Source: Thozetella sp. PMI_491 (taxonomy: Eukaryota; Ascomycota; Sordariomycetes; Chaetosphaeriales; Chaetosphaeriaceae). Taken from it: 64,000 nucleotides of DNA. The notes under the pieces are model-generated. The model was given only the letters and a program-made list of their open reading frames with translations, was not told the origin of the DNA and searched no databases. The DNA lies in the NCBI GenBank assembly GCA_021432635.1, contig MU270026.1:1237519-1301518 (forward strand), given 5' to 3'. A program made the position numbers and the translations under genes. This document shows positions 1 through 11,475 of this stretch, piece by piece; within the stretch, counting starts at the first letter, position 1; the number at the start of each line of letters is the position of its first letter.

Positions 1-1762
1 GTCCCTGCGTTAGTTCAATTGGGCAAATAGCATGATAGAAGGCTGACTAAAATACACTACAGTTCTTAGGAAGAGATCGTTCGTAGTAATAGCAGCTACG
101 GGTTGTACTAATAGGAGTTGCGGATCGCTGATTAGGAATAGTACTTACTATTTGCATAATCATTTGGCAACCGTCATCTACGTAAGTTTAATTAAGCTCG
201 TCGAATCTCTTCCACCTGGTTAGGTCTTCGGTTCAAGAAGAAGGAAGTTGCCTCCGGGTCAACACTCAAGCCGACGCACAGTCGCGTCCGAAAAAGGTAA
301 GGTTGAACCCAGGATAGCAGTAGCATCTCAAGCATTGGCGTCGGAGCTGTGCACCACGTCGCCTATACTGTGCCAGTTGAGACATCGGATCTGGTGTGCA
401 ACTTGCTTCGTTATGCATCGGACCGCGTGTAAGTTACTCGAGCGAGCGAAAGCTCACACAGACAGTCTTGGCCTGCCGTGCATGCCGTACTTGGTACTTA
501 ACGGGATACTTTGCTAATTTCGCCGATCTCGTATTCACTATATCAGCTAAGGATATTGCGTCCACATCTAGAGGTGGATAACGTGTAAAGGGAGGTAGCG
601 AAGTGGCTAGGGGAGCTTCAACTAGCCTGTGTTTCTCAGGCGTTGACAGCGTACACGCCTTTTAAGATCTTAAGGTAGACAGCAGAAGAGAAGGATTATT
701 GAGTTTTTAAAGTAGATACTTTATTTCCCTACCAGGAGGTTAATATAGTTGTGTGAGTAGCAGCACCCGGTCGGTCATAAAAGACCGACGATCAATATAC
801 CGAATATTGCCCAAAAGTGTGCTCAGTCAGCCTGTATAGATGGCTACCTAGCCAAAATCAATTCACTCTACGTAGATGCAAGATAAATCCTTTGGGCTAG
901 GCCCATACCGATTGAGCGACCTTGCACGATTTATTACCCCGAACACGGTTGGTGAGCAATTGACAATAGTCAATATACTTCCCTCTCACCTCTAGTCGTC
1001 GAGATAGTCAGAAATCAGCCTTGCGCAACGACCCGGTAGATGCATACCTACCTAGGGACCAGGGGATAGATAATTGAGCAAGTTCAGCCGCTGCACCTCG
1101 CCAGCAGTCACACTACGGTACGTAAATAGATACTCGGGTTCACCATTTATAAAGCATTCAAGCAAATTAGCCGCATTTTCTATATATTCTGTAGCGAACA
1201 GTGTGTTACCTTGGCAGATTCTCGCCTACCAAGAATCCTAGCTAGTGTTAACAGGGAAGGAGATTCCAGTCTATTGAAATGAAACGAGTTACCCTAATGT
1301 TGGTATATATACTCTCAACATTGAGGTGCTGAGATTTAACAAGCTGAGGGTTCAATTCGACTTGATGGATAGTCAAATCTTGACTAGCCAGCCATGAGAG
1401 TGCTTTACCCCACGACGACTGCAGCCATGTCAACTACTCGGAAGCCACCGGATAGTAGACGCTGATTTTGTAGCTGCGACATGTGCTTTAGCCGGCGGAA
1501 CTACTTAGGCGATAAGGAAGCCCGACCTGGTCCCGGGGCTGCTCAAATTGGAGTCTTAGTGTGGGTTGAACAAGATCGGTCACCTGCTAGCTCGACCTCG
1601 GTTCGCATAAGGGCATGTCGACACACCCCACGATGACCACTACGATGTTCTCATACGCGTCTGAATCTTTTTTGGACTTCGAAGAGGTGGAAATGGCACC
1701 ATGCCTACCGGTAGCAAATCTAGCCCACTCTCTGCCAGAGTCATTCGGTATCTTTGACTGCC
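1..1762. other. intergenic, no supported gene
   Basis: Only short overlapping reading frames on both strands (at most about 110 codons). None has a recognisable motif, a splice pattern or a family match I can name. It lies downstream of the sterol-reductase-like gene, whose stop codon is at 1763-1765. I see no RNA gene or clear repeat. Confidence 0.5.
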
Positions 1763-3377
1763 TTATTCTACTTTTAGGCTTCCATGCCTGTTTTCCTTTC
1801 TCAGCAAGTACTCATGACCCGAAATCGTTCTTAGCACGCCATATAAACCCCTCAGCGGCCAGATACTCCAGAGCAAAGCAAGCAACCAGGGAATCCACTG
1901 CTTCAACTCCAGCTCCTCCTTCTCGAAGTCTACCTTAACCTTGTCGTACACAGTTGGCAACCACGAAGCTCCATACTTTTCCCTTACGGCATCATAGGAC
2001 CTTCGATCATAGTGGGCCCAGAAGTCTTCCTCGGTGTAGTAAGCATGCGCGTACAGCCATTTTTTCCCGCCGAGGTCAGCCACCTTGTGCTCCAGAAGTT
2101 GATTCCGCCGGATAAACTCCCGGCGGTCGGTCGAGCCCGGGCCCCAGACACCAAAATTCATGAGGCCGGCTTTACCCGGTGGCAAGCTAGCGAATTGCGA
2201 GTGCAGTCCGTGTCCTGCATCGGGAGTGTCGCGAACCAAGCGTAGAGGACACAGCCAGAGCGGATAGATGTGAAAGGTAGTCTCGAGCCAAACGGTAAAC
2301 TCTTCCACCTTGTCGTACGGGACTCCGACGTCCTGGACTATGTAGGAGTTTGACAAGCCACTGTGGTGGAGGGCGCGATACATGACCCTGGTGTGCATCA
2401 ACGGGTCCAGGAGGAAGCGGGTGATGCGATTAAAGGGGACAAGGAAATACTGGTACGAATATTTGGCTGCCCAGAAGCCCCCACGATCATATCGGAAGAG
2501 ATAGTCGATCAATGGCACGTACTCGGTAATGGAGCCAGATGTATTCTTGGAGAGCCGTTTCTGAAGTCGCCTGGCATGGATGTAGAACCACGGGTCAAAA
2601 CTCCGCAGAAACCGCTGTACATGCGACCCAGGTGGTGGTTCGCTAGTCAGCCGCCCTGAACATACGAGTGTCGAGCTTCGGGAAAACACGATCGCATCGA
2701 GATAATCAACGGCCGCCTGAGCCTCTGCTACACCCTATGAGTACACCTCTCGCCTGCCAGCTCGTGAGAGGGTTCCGCGTAGACGTACCTCCTTCCTGTT
2801 GCATCATAGAGTTTGCTGTCGCAATATCACATAGCGTGTATGTGAGCTGCACAAACGGTTGTGCATCCTTCAGCTGCACTTCCAGGAGGGTGACTACGCC
2901 CAAGGTCCCAAACGCCGACGCAGCACCCCAAAATAGATCCGTGCTCTCCTCCTTGGTACGATACGCCTTTGTTACGTCCCCGTTTGCCAGAACAATCTCG
3001 ACCCAGTTGATCGTGGCGTCGAAGGTGCCGTATCGGAACGACGAGCTCTCTCCCGAGGTACCCGAAAAGCCGCCGCCCACCGTGATACCTGGAAATTCCA
3101 TGACGACGAGAGGCACTAGGCGAAGCTTCACCGTCTCGGTTACTAGCGCATCCATGGGCACATTAGGTTCGACAAGAGCTGTCTTTCGTTCTACGTCAAT
3201 GTAAAGCACGCGGTTGAGCGCTGAGGTGTCGACTGTGTTGTCTCGCCGGCGCTGCGACTCGCGTGTGCTGTTGGTTGACCCATGGTAGATCCGAAACGGC
3301 TGCTTTCTCTGATAGAAATGTCGCACTCGGGACGACACCTTCGCCAAATTTTCGTCGTGAACCTGCAAGCTGCCCAT
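1763..3377 (-). CDS. Delta(24)-sterol reductase-like FAD oxidoreductase (DHCR24/DIMINUTO family)
   Basis: Two exons: 3377-2789 and 2724-1763, joined by a 64-bp intron (GTACGT donor, TAGCAG acceptor, phase 1). The product is 516 aa, about the usual length of the DHCR24 family. Family knowledge: these flavoproteins reduce the side-chain C24 double bond of sterols; fungi also carry paralogues of unknown substrate. Exon 1 encodes the N-terminal FAD-binding (PCMH-type) half, with a glycine- and serine-rich flavin-contact segment at about residues 101-117 (GGGFSGTSGESS). Exon 2 holds family landmarks such as DPWFYIHA, IYPLWLCPLRL, LYAHAYYTEEDFW and a YDKVK C-terminal block. I chose the ATG at 3377 because the upstream in-frame ATG (3464) only adds 29 residues unlike the family, and the protein from GSLQVHDENL onward looks like fungal homologues. 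It appears intact. The substrate is not deducible; it could act on ergosterol precursors or on a terpenoid. Confidence 0.85.
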
Positions 3378-4989
3378 TTTCCACAGCCAGGCAGCCGAGG
3401 TTAATGTGAAAGACTGAAATGTCAAATGGAAAACTGAAAATTGCAGCTCGGGCGTGCTTTCCATGTTGGAGGGAGTACTGGACCATGACCGATGAGGCGG
3501 TGCGTCCCGCTAAGCCGTATTGGTACTAGCGGCACTGAGGTAGCTTACTGCCACTTTGTCAGGACCTTGCGTGGCACCCCCTATTCACATTGGTAGAGAA
3601 TGGCCAACAACGGTGCGCGAGACACATCATTGATGTAGCTCGCTTCCCTACGACCAACTAGCGAGCTCGAGTAGAGAACTGCCCAGTTTATCTACCCATT
3701 TGTCTAACTCACTGTCCTTCATGTTCTTTTCCTTCTAGGCGAGCCAGTTTCTCCTACTGGGAGCGGCCATCAATACGCCCAAAATGCCAATTTGTTCAAC
3801 TCATATTCAATGTCTATCACGAGCGGGTGGATTGAATTGATATTTGAAGCCGCTTTAATCCCGTTCAGTGAAGGCACTGTACCACGAATAGTGGAGCAGC
3901 AGTACTCTGGTCTCAGCGACTTGTAGTCTGTCAAGCTAGGGCAAAACATAGCCACCTGAGCCTAACATCCAGTGCAAATTCTCCCTTTGATTTTGACATC
4001 CTGCCACTACCCTTGAAACCCATGCCGCACACTTACACCTCTGTATGCCTTCCCTCGATTCCTGTGATCTAGGCTAAGGTGCATAGCGCATTGCGGTTGT
4101 ATCGCTTTGTAGTGCTACGACATACCCCATCCACACCTCCCCCGGCCATAGGATGCATTAAAATCCCATTATGCAAAAGGTCCGTGATGTGTTATTATCT
4201 CAGGAGCCCAGGAATAAGTCAATACGTCTTTGGTTCGGATTCGGCACAATTTTATTTAGCTAGTTGCTCATTTTGACAACATCGCCTGTCTCGATAGAAA
4301 CTTAGGCTGCCCCTTTTGGTAAAGCGTGCGCCAAGCTGCTGACCCCCCCGCCACAAAACGTCTAGGATTGAGCCGCTCCCGGCGGGCTGGATACCATAGC
4401 CACCTTCGCCGATGGCTTGAAAAACGAGCCGATTGTCCAGCTACGTCATACACGGGCGCTACCCTAGGATACTACCTCCCTGATCGAGTATCGTATTGGC
4501 TTTTGGGGTATAGGCTCGTAGTCTCGGCCACGTTTTGGCACTAACCCAAGACAAAAGTTCAAGTTCCGAAACAAGGTTCAACCCTCACAGCCATATTCGC
4601 CATGCTGAACGGTCCCGCCTGATGCACAACTCGGAGCCTTAATTACCCGCCCCCGCGAGCTAAGAAGACTTGGACAGGGAAGAAAATAGCTGTTCCTTAT
4701 ACTATAGCGGTGAGATTGGGGGCTGATGAACCAGATATGTCATTGTGGCGCTCCGAATAATGTTCTTCGACTCCCATATAGGTAATTAAATCGGATTGAT
4801 GGTTGCGCCGTAGGACCGCGGCCCCTGGAGGCATCACATTAGCCAGCCTTAGTTTTCCTTTCATTTACAACATATAAGACGGGGATTTCTTTATTGGAAT
4901 CTTAACTTTTGGTCTCAAGGAACAACCAAGGACGAGGACATTCTCTTCTTAGAACCATTTTCTCTCTTCCTCAAAGACGAAGATTCACA
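3378..4989. other. intergenic, no supported gene
   Basis: This is the shared upstream region of two divergently transcribed genes, the sterol-reductase-like gene (-) and the SMP-30-like gene (+). Only short shadow frames occur. A TATA-like ATATAA at about 4871-4876 lies about 115 bp before the SMP-30-like start codon. Nothing else is supportable. Confidence 0.45.
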
Positions 4990-6077
4990 ATGAACACCTT
5001 CTCCCTAATTTGGCTTCTGGGCATAAGTCTGGCCCAAACCGCGGCATCACTTCCGAGCTCCAGGTCTCTAAAGTATGAGCTACAGATGATTCATCAGTTT
5101 CCCAACGGAACTTGGATAGAGAACATGGTTAGTGCTCCACTGGAATCTGTAGATTCTCATGAAATGTCTAACTCTCATCCTACAAGGCTATGCGTCGAAA
5201 TGGACAAATCATGGCTACCGACGTGGCTGGTTCCAAGATCTATCTCGTCGATCCTAAGCAACCACAGTCCGACCCAGTGGTAGTCGCTACGTTCGATAGC
5301 GGATTCGCCATCGCAGGAATTACGGAAATAGAAGATGACGTGTTCTACACTACGGGCACGTTCGGCGATGTGTATCATTTCCAGTTCAGAGACAATACGT
5401 CGGCTGTTTGGGAAGTTGATATGCGCCATTATTCAAAGACTGGGCAATCTTCAAAGCGCAAAGTTGCGGATCTACCGGCAGCGGGCGTGCCCAATGGGAT
5501 GACGCTACTGTCGAAGAAGGACGGCACCATTCTCGTGTCTGATTCGAAATACGGTCTTATTTGGCGAGTGAATATCTACACGGGCGCATCCGAGGTCGTC
5601 CTTGATGACCCAAAGCTGAAGCCCGTCCAAAATGCGACTGTCATGTTTGGCGTCAACGGCATCCATATCGTCGACTCGTTTTTATACTTTGCAAACACAA
5701 ACCAAGGCCTCATTTCCAAATACCCCATTTCGCGAGAAGGCTTCAAGATTGGAGAAATCGTCGACATCACCACGGACGTCCGCAATGCCGATGACTTCGC
5801 AATCGATAAATCCGGTGCCATCTGGCTTGCCGAAAACACCGCCAACAGACTTGTCCGTGTCTCGCCGGAGGGCCAAGTCCAGTGCATTGTTGGGGGATCA
5901 AATTCGACCGCATTGATTGGCCCCGTGGCCACCAAATTTGGGCGGGGCTGCGACGACCACGATATACTTTACATCTCTACTGACGGACTTACTTTCGATG
6001 CTAAAGGCGCTATTGTAACTAATGATGGTAAAATCGCTGCTATTGATACCAAAACACCGCGACTTGGCGATTGCTGA
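4990..6077 (+). CDS. secreted SMP-30/gluconolactonase-like six-bladed beta-propeller protein
   Basis: Two exons, 4990-5127 and 5187-6077, with a 59-bp phase-0 intron (GTTAGT...ACAAG), give 342 aa. Residues 1-20 form a classic signal peptide (MNTFSLIWLLGISLAQ core, then ALA-type small residues), so the protein probably enters the secretory pathway. The rest has the repeated blade pattern of fungal SMP-30-like proteins: NGQIMATDVAGSKIYLVDP, GVPNGMTLL, LVSDSKYGLIWRV, VNGIHIVD, FLYFANTNQGLISKYPI, ADDFAIDKSGAIWLAENTANRLVRV. Family knowledge: relatives range from lactonases to hetero-Diels-Alderases of tropolonic sesquiterpenoid pathways (EupF/AsR5 type), but most fungal members are uncharacterised. 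I cannot assign a reaction. The gene looks intact; it is divergent from the sterol-reductase-like gene and about 900 bp from the facing GPI-protein gene. Confidence 0.85.
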
Positions 6078-6456
6078 ACCAGCTGCAGCTTGGGGGTGCC
6101 TAGTCGCTAGAAAGATGAAATTCTCACGCCATCATAAACTCTTCTTGGATATTTACCTTCTACTGAAACGTTAGCCTTTTGAGATTAGTCAAAATGTGTA
6201 TTTATACATATTTTGAGTCGGGAACGACCTCGGCTTGTATGGTAATCGTCTGGCAACCTTGCCTGGCGGATGCTCAATACAATGCCAATAACTATGTTAC
6301 CCAAGCGCTTCTTGAATGTTCATTCCGGAAGGTAAACACCGTGTTGCGTCTTTCATGCTTTCCATTTTACATGTTACGTCAGGTAAAATGCAACCGCGTG
6401 AATCCTAATACTCCATGAAACAAACCGTGCCTGAAGGGGGCCTTGATGGAAGTATT
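6078..6456. other. intergenic between convergent genes
   Basis: Shared 3' flank of the SMP-30-like gene (+) and the GPI-protein gene (-). The only reading frame is short (6179-6418) and has no recognisable features. Confidence 0.5.
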
Positions 6457-7184
6457 CTAGAACATCGCAACGCCGCCGACGATGGCCGCGACTCCTGCCA
6501 GCATGGCGTTCTGAGTTACTTTCGGTAGGCCTCCGGTTGAACTATGAGCTGTTGTCGAAGTTGGCGTGTATATGTTAGAGAGACCGGCCGTCAATACCAC
6601 AGGAACCTGAACGGCTGTTACCGCTGGAAAGACGGACGAGTATGTCTCACTGCCGCTCCAGGCACTGTTTTTCTCGGTTATGGTTGAGGTCGCATTACCC
6701 GTACAAGACGCTGTATTCGAGGTGATCACACATGTAACTGTGGCTTTACTACTCAGGAATCAGTCGATGTGCTCAGTTGGTTCAGCTCGACGTTGATATG
6801 CATCGATTCCATGAAGGTCTCTTCTCACATGGTTGTAAAATACTCGGGGGTGAATGTTCCCAGACCGGTCCCGCTAATTCGCACTGTTTCTCGCATGACA
6901 TGGAGCTCAAAGGCGGAGGGGTTGATGGTGACGCTGGCATCGCCGATCAGAGAGCATGGGTCGGTCGCGGCAAGGGTGGCAAAGGGCTGGCTTTTGGCTT
7001 CGCAGCTGATGTAGTAAGCTGTTCTGGTCGCATCGGCTGATATGACCGAGGCTTTTAATGTGGGAAGAGGTGACAGAATGTCGAGAAGAAAAAGGTTAAC
7101 TGTAGGTGAGCCCGAGCTGGTCTGAGAAAGCACGGGGTTAGCGACGCTAAGCAGATTCAGCGCGAGCAGAATTGTTGTTCTCAT
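6457..7184 (-). CDS. small secreted GPI-anchor-type surface protein
   Basis: Two exons, 7184-6829 and 6748-6457, joined across an 80-bp intron (GTGAGA...GAGTAG, phase 2), give 215 aa. The start at 7184 (MRTTILLALNLLSVANPVLS) provides a clean signal peptide; an in-frame ATG 33 bp upstream would add a polar stretch before it and is less likely. The body is Ser/Thr-rich with a few cysteines (SCEAKSQ, DPCSL, VTCVITS, SCTGN). The C-terminus is a small-residue region followed by a hydrophobic tail (MLAGVAAIVGGVAMF), as expected of a GPI attachment signal. Such proteins are common and poorly conserved in ascomycetes; no enzymatic domain is seen. It is probably a cell-wall or plasma-membrane surface protein, and it appears intact. 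Confidence 0.75.
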
Positions 7185-8029
7185 GCTTGGTAGTAAGCTG
7201 TAGGCTCTATGCGGCAAGTTCAGTGGTACTAAAGCACGAACTTGGCAAGTCTCGAGTTGATACGACGTCCTGGGCTTTTGTAAAGGATTACAGCGAGCGG
7301 AAACCCACCCGAAAAGAGGCCCGTTACGTGGCTAACGCCATACCAACGCCCTCAGCCACACACAGCCTCTCATCTTGTTATATTTTTAGCTCCTCCTGGC
7401 CTCCGCCCCAGAGTTAAGATCGGACGAATATTTCGCGTGCCCGGTAGCGCTCACGACAGGGAAAGAAACCCGGCAGAGAAGATCTTGAAGATAATGTCGC
7501 CATTAGATTCAGGAATAATTAGGCAATTGCCGGTTGATTACGAAAGACAAGATAACCAAAGAGAAAGAGCCGCAGAATAAATCGCGAATGCATTTCTCGT
7601 CCGCGTGCTTACTTCTCAACCTCGGCCTAGTTGATGTGGCCTACGCGAATGCACAGGCGAGCGAACGAACATCCACAGCGTCTAGGTGAGCATGAAATAC
7701 GTAGTCGTATCGCCTAGTTAATGCAGAAAGTTGTATCCTAGATGGGTAGGTAGTTGGTGACTGATTTCTGGAAAAGTCTGTTCTTTGCGGTGTTTTATCA
7801 CACCCGCCATGGGACAGTGTGCTGGAATCTCGACGAATAGTACGTATCCAGCCTCGCTATAAGAGCTGCCTATAATCGTCGTGGTCTTCGATCATCATTT
7901 TAGAGACTTGAACTCGTCGCAATGAAATTGCCTGTCTGCAGCCGAGTATTCCGTTGTCTTTTTCATGCGCACGACATTGAACAATTATTAAATCCCGGCC
8001 ACCGTTCGCAGGCACCTGGCGCACTTAAC
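7185..8029. other. intergenic, no supported gene
   Basis: Upstream region of the GPI-protein gene, running into the transporter relic. Short frames only; an unassigned plus-strand frame starts at 7922 and merges into the MFS relic. Confidence 0.4.
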
Positions 8030-9090
8030 CTCTCCAAGGCGTTCAGAACTGCTGGACTCGGCTGCGACATACTTCGGATCCGCTCCTTCTACTTTGGCTG
8101 GCGCAGGGCCATGTATATTGCGGCTATTATTTATCCCTGCCAACTAGTAGCCCAATTTCTTCTCGCTAATGACTACTAGCTGCGCTCAATAGAAGATATG
8201 CTCAAGCTTTGGCTGATAATATCGTTAGTGCAGGAGAAGATATACGAACGAGCAGCGGCAGCTGTCGAGACACCGGAGCAAAAAAGAACACTCAGACGTA
8301 GCCTAGGCTTTCGTATGTCAACCAGTACTTCTAGAGAAACATGGGTGCAGACCTTCCGTCGCCCGTACGCCATGCTCGTCTACCCAGCTGTCGTCTTGCC
8401 GTCCTTTTGGGTCTCAGTATGCGTTATGACGGAAGTCGCGAATGCCGCTGGGTTTTCGTTGAACTTCAGAATAAAAAGTCGATTCAAGTTCAACTCACAG
8501 GTCGGTTTCTGCTTTTTCTCAGGCTTTATTGGGGCTTCCCTGGGAGAATTTGCCGCCGGACCGCTCTGCGACATAGTTGCAAAGAGTGTGTTGAGTAAAG
8601 AGGAAAAGTGGATCCCAGAGAAGCTCCTAAAACTAACCATCCCTGGTCTGCTTACGATCACGGCGAGTGAAACCTACTACTCCGCATATATGTTCCAAGC
8701 TGAGGTCTAACATCGGTCGCCCTGATGCAGACTGATTTAATAATCTACGAATTCGAGCTGCAGTACGGGACACATTGGGCCCCGGCTCCTTCGGCGCGGT
8801 TCTCTTCGTGCTTGGACAAGAGATTCTTGTCACTGTTGTCCTTACATACTCGACAGAGTGCTCTCAGGGGTCTGCTTCAACTTCTATGATATGCTTCCAC
8901 CCACCTTTTTACACTTTTTACACCCCCCGGTGGATTACACAACCGGCCGGCTCAAAAGTTCCTTATCTTGCATGTGGCCTCTTTCTAGTGGCCTTGTTTC
9001 CTCCCTGTGTTTGGATCTTTATGAGGAAGGGGCGCGATACTCGCGCAAAGAGGCACTTCTATCAACTGGTATTCGGAGGAGCATATAAGT
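8030..9090 (+). pseudogene. degenerate MFS transporter (sugar/drug:H+ type)
   Basis: Decayed copy of a fungal major facilitator superfamily permease. The first recognisable piece is a GWRxAMYIAAI segment near 8094-8130. The longest is the frame at 8198-8710, with the family stretches RPYAMLVYPAVVLPSFWVS, TEVANAAGFSLNF, VGFCFFSGFIGASLGEFAAG and WIPEKLLKL. After a break the C-terminal helices continue in another frame from about 8790 (FGAVLFVLGQEILVTVVLTY, then WITQPAGSKVPY and ALFPPCVWIFMRKG). Parts between these blocks are missing or frame-shifted, and the N-terminal six helices are mostly unrecognisable, so no functional 12-helix protein can be made. Next to the intact FAD monooxygenase it may once have exported or imported that enzyme's substrate or product; that is inference. 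Confidence 0.8.
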
Positions 9091-9528
9091 GCTTCATACT
9101 GGAACCTAACTCCCACAGGCTCTCTCAAAACAATCGTTACGAAATGTAATATAGTGAGTGTTATCAGATTACATGTAAAATCCACGCATAGAACAAGTAA
9201 CTAGCCGTTAGTCGTGTTCCAGGAATACTTTTATTTGTTGCCAGTGTCTATTACTAGAAAACGTAAATTAAACTTCGCCAGGAAGGCCCCGATTCCAAGC
9301 ATGTGAAACTCAATAAAGCCATGATATTAAATAATGTGATGCGATATTGAATGAGACGCTCTTTGAGGAGGCCGGTTCAATGTCGGTATGTAACACTCTT
9401 GGTCAAAAGGAGAACTTTTCCGTCATCTCAATAGCCATCAGGACGGCGTTTTGTGGCTTTGATATTCTAGTACCAATGACCATAAAACTATTTCCGACTT
9501 CTCAATTTGTGTTTCCATGGTGCTGCTA
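9091..9528. other. intergenic, no supported gene
   Basis: 3' flanks of the MFS relic (+) and the convergent FAD monooxygenase (-). Only short shadow frames. Confidence 0.45.
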
Positions 9529-10988
9529 TTATCCTCCCTCGCTCATCAATTTCTGAAGCTCCTCCGTGGCCTTCTTAATGTCGCCCTCTAGGTCATGCTC
9601 CCAGATCCAGAGGAACCTCTGGTTTAGATTCTCAGCGATCTTGGCCATATCCTCTCCAGTCTCAGGATGCGTAAACGAGTAAACTTGTCCGGCTTCTTGA
9701 CTGGTCCGGACAACCTTTTGTGCACGTGGCCGCCTGATAGAGTCGTAAACGTGAAAGGCCAGCGGCAGATGCTTGGGGCGCTTGACTTTGCCAAGAAGTG
9801 CAGAAAGGATTAGAGCATCCTCAATGCATTGCCCAGCCCCAGAGGCCTGGTGGGGCGTTGTCGCGTGGGCCGAATCCCCCAGAAGACAGATCAGGCCGTT
9901 GTAATAAGTCGGCGTATCCATGTGGTGATGAAGAGACCACTGGAGGGGATCCGCCCACTTCCGTCGGGTAAGTATTTGAATATTAAACGCAGCAAATGAC
10001 AGGACGAGCTTACGTCGAGCAGCTTCACCAACCTCTTATCGACGCCGTTGGCATAGTCGGCCACCATCTCCTCCTTAGTTACGCGTTTTGTCCACTGATC
10101 ATGGATCCAAGGGGTATGGACGTGCTTGAAGGCGACAACATTGCATTGTGTTCCTCGCGAGATCGGAAAGGTGATAAAGTTGACATCATGGCCGATAAAC
10201 GACTTGGAGTCGCCCGCATGGTGACCCAGGATCTGTAGTGCATCCTCCATAGGTATGATGGAGCGATACACGTACTTCCCGCTGAATTTTGCTCGTACCT
10301 TGTCGGGATATTTGTCGCCTAGCACGAATTGTCTTGTTGGACCTTTCACACCGTCCGCTCCAACCACTGCCAAATGTTCGGCAACTTCCCCGTCATCGAA
10401 GCTGATGACAACTTTGTCGGACAACTGCGAAATATCGGTAACTCGCTTTCTGAATCTTACCATATCTCGGGGAATCGTGGTGGTCAATATGTTTAGTAAA
10501 TCGCGCCGGTGTGCACTGGTGCGCTCGTAACAATCTGCTCCGAACGGCGCCGGCACCCACGGGGGGTTTCGCTTTTCGCCAAATCCATCCTCAGCGTACA
10601 ATACTTCCATCATGACATGCTCCTTGCCCGGTGTAAGGTTTCCAGAAGAGATCTTGTTGTACATGGCTCGAAGGGCTGGGTCGATCATGTCCATTGCCCG
10701 GAGCGCGTTAGGTCCTAAGCCGACACCGGCACCAATGGTGCTGTATTCCTTGGCTGACTCATACAGAGTGAAGGATACATTGTTTTTGATGCAGCCGATC
10801 GCAAAAGCGAGCCCGCCTATGCCTGCACCGATGATGGCAATCCTGGGCGCGGGTTCCGAGCAGCCCCCGTTGTACGGAGTCGAATCTAAGACGGGCTGGG
10901 GCCTCGCTTCCGCCGCGGGGGCCGGTTCATGCCCGGCCCGCTTCGGAAAGATAAGGGCGAAAAAGTTCTTGATACACGAGAAAACCAT
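9529..10988 (-). CDS. FAD-dependent aromatic monooxygenase (salicylate hydroxylase-like, group A flavoprotein)
   Basis: Exon 1 is 10988-10014 and exon 2 is about 9957-9529 (intron donor GTAAGC at 10013; acceptor either at 9958 or, with a better pyrimidine tract, at 9940; both keep frame). The product is about 461-467 aa. Motifs: dinucleotide fold IAIIGAGIGG at residues 51-59; the VVGADGVKGPTR stretch (DG motif); and GDSAHATTPHQASGAGQCIEDA, the second FAD-ribityl contact, all in the expected order. Family knowledge: these enzymes use NAD(P)H and O2 to hydroxylate (sometimes with decarboxylation) phenolic acids. The first 45 residues are an unusual extension starting with a hydrophobic basic stretch (MVFSCIKNFFALIFPKR), possibly a membrane anchor. 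The gene appears intact and is divergent from an amidohydrolase relic, with a TATA-like box about 100 bp upstream. Substrate unknown. Confidence 0.87.
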
Positions 10989-11084
10989 GTTGAGCTCAGC
11001 TTAAAAGTCGTGGCTCTTGTAGCACTCCATTAATCCGTGAATTGGAAGAGGTTAGAGTATGAATAAAACGATCTCAGCAACCAC

Positions 11085-11091
11085 TTTTATA
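11085..11091 (-). promoter_or_regulatory. TATA-like box of the FAD monooxygenase gene
   Basis: TATAAAA on the minus strand about 97 bp upstream of the monooxygenase ATG (10988), inside the 487-bp intergenic region shared with the divergent amidohydrolase relic. Assigned by sequence and position only. Confidence 0.4.
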
Positions 11092-11475
11092 TCTGGCAGT
11101 CCTGGAAGCTCCTCAGGCCATCGGGATCCAACGTACGGACCTGATCATCGATAGTGCGAGCTTCCCAGGCGCGCTGCCCAATTCTGTATCAGCAGCCCTG
11201 AAATGGAGCTCGGATATTGGTATGCCGCTCCGGCTTGCATGCATCCTGTGTAACGAAAGTCATGACTAGCCCCGATCGCATACCAGCATCCGACGAACTA
11301 GTGATGTGCAACCCGAACCCCCACATGCACAATCCTGATCGACAGGCATAGTCTCTTGACCAGTTTTTGTCACTTATCTTGATCTTGGCCCTCTTTGCAA
11401 ATATGGCAGCGTATACCACGTCTAAGGCATTTACTGCAAGCATTTATAATTCTTCGTCGATCGTCCTTACTAGTC

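Noticed and set aside
248-581. Two overlapping plus-strand frames near the left edge
   Set aside because: No motif, leader or splice pattern; typical of random frames in non-coding DNA.
5576-5935. 119-codon minus-strand frame inside the SMP-30-like gene
   Set aside because: Antisense shadow of a well-supported coding exon.
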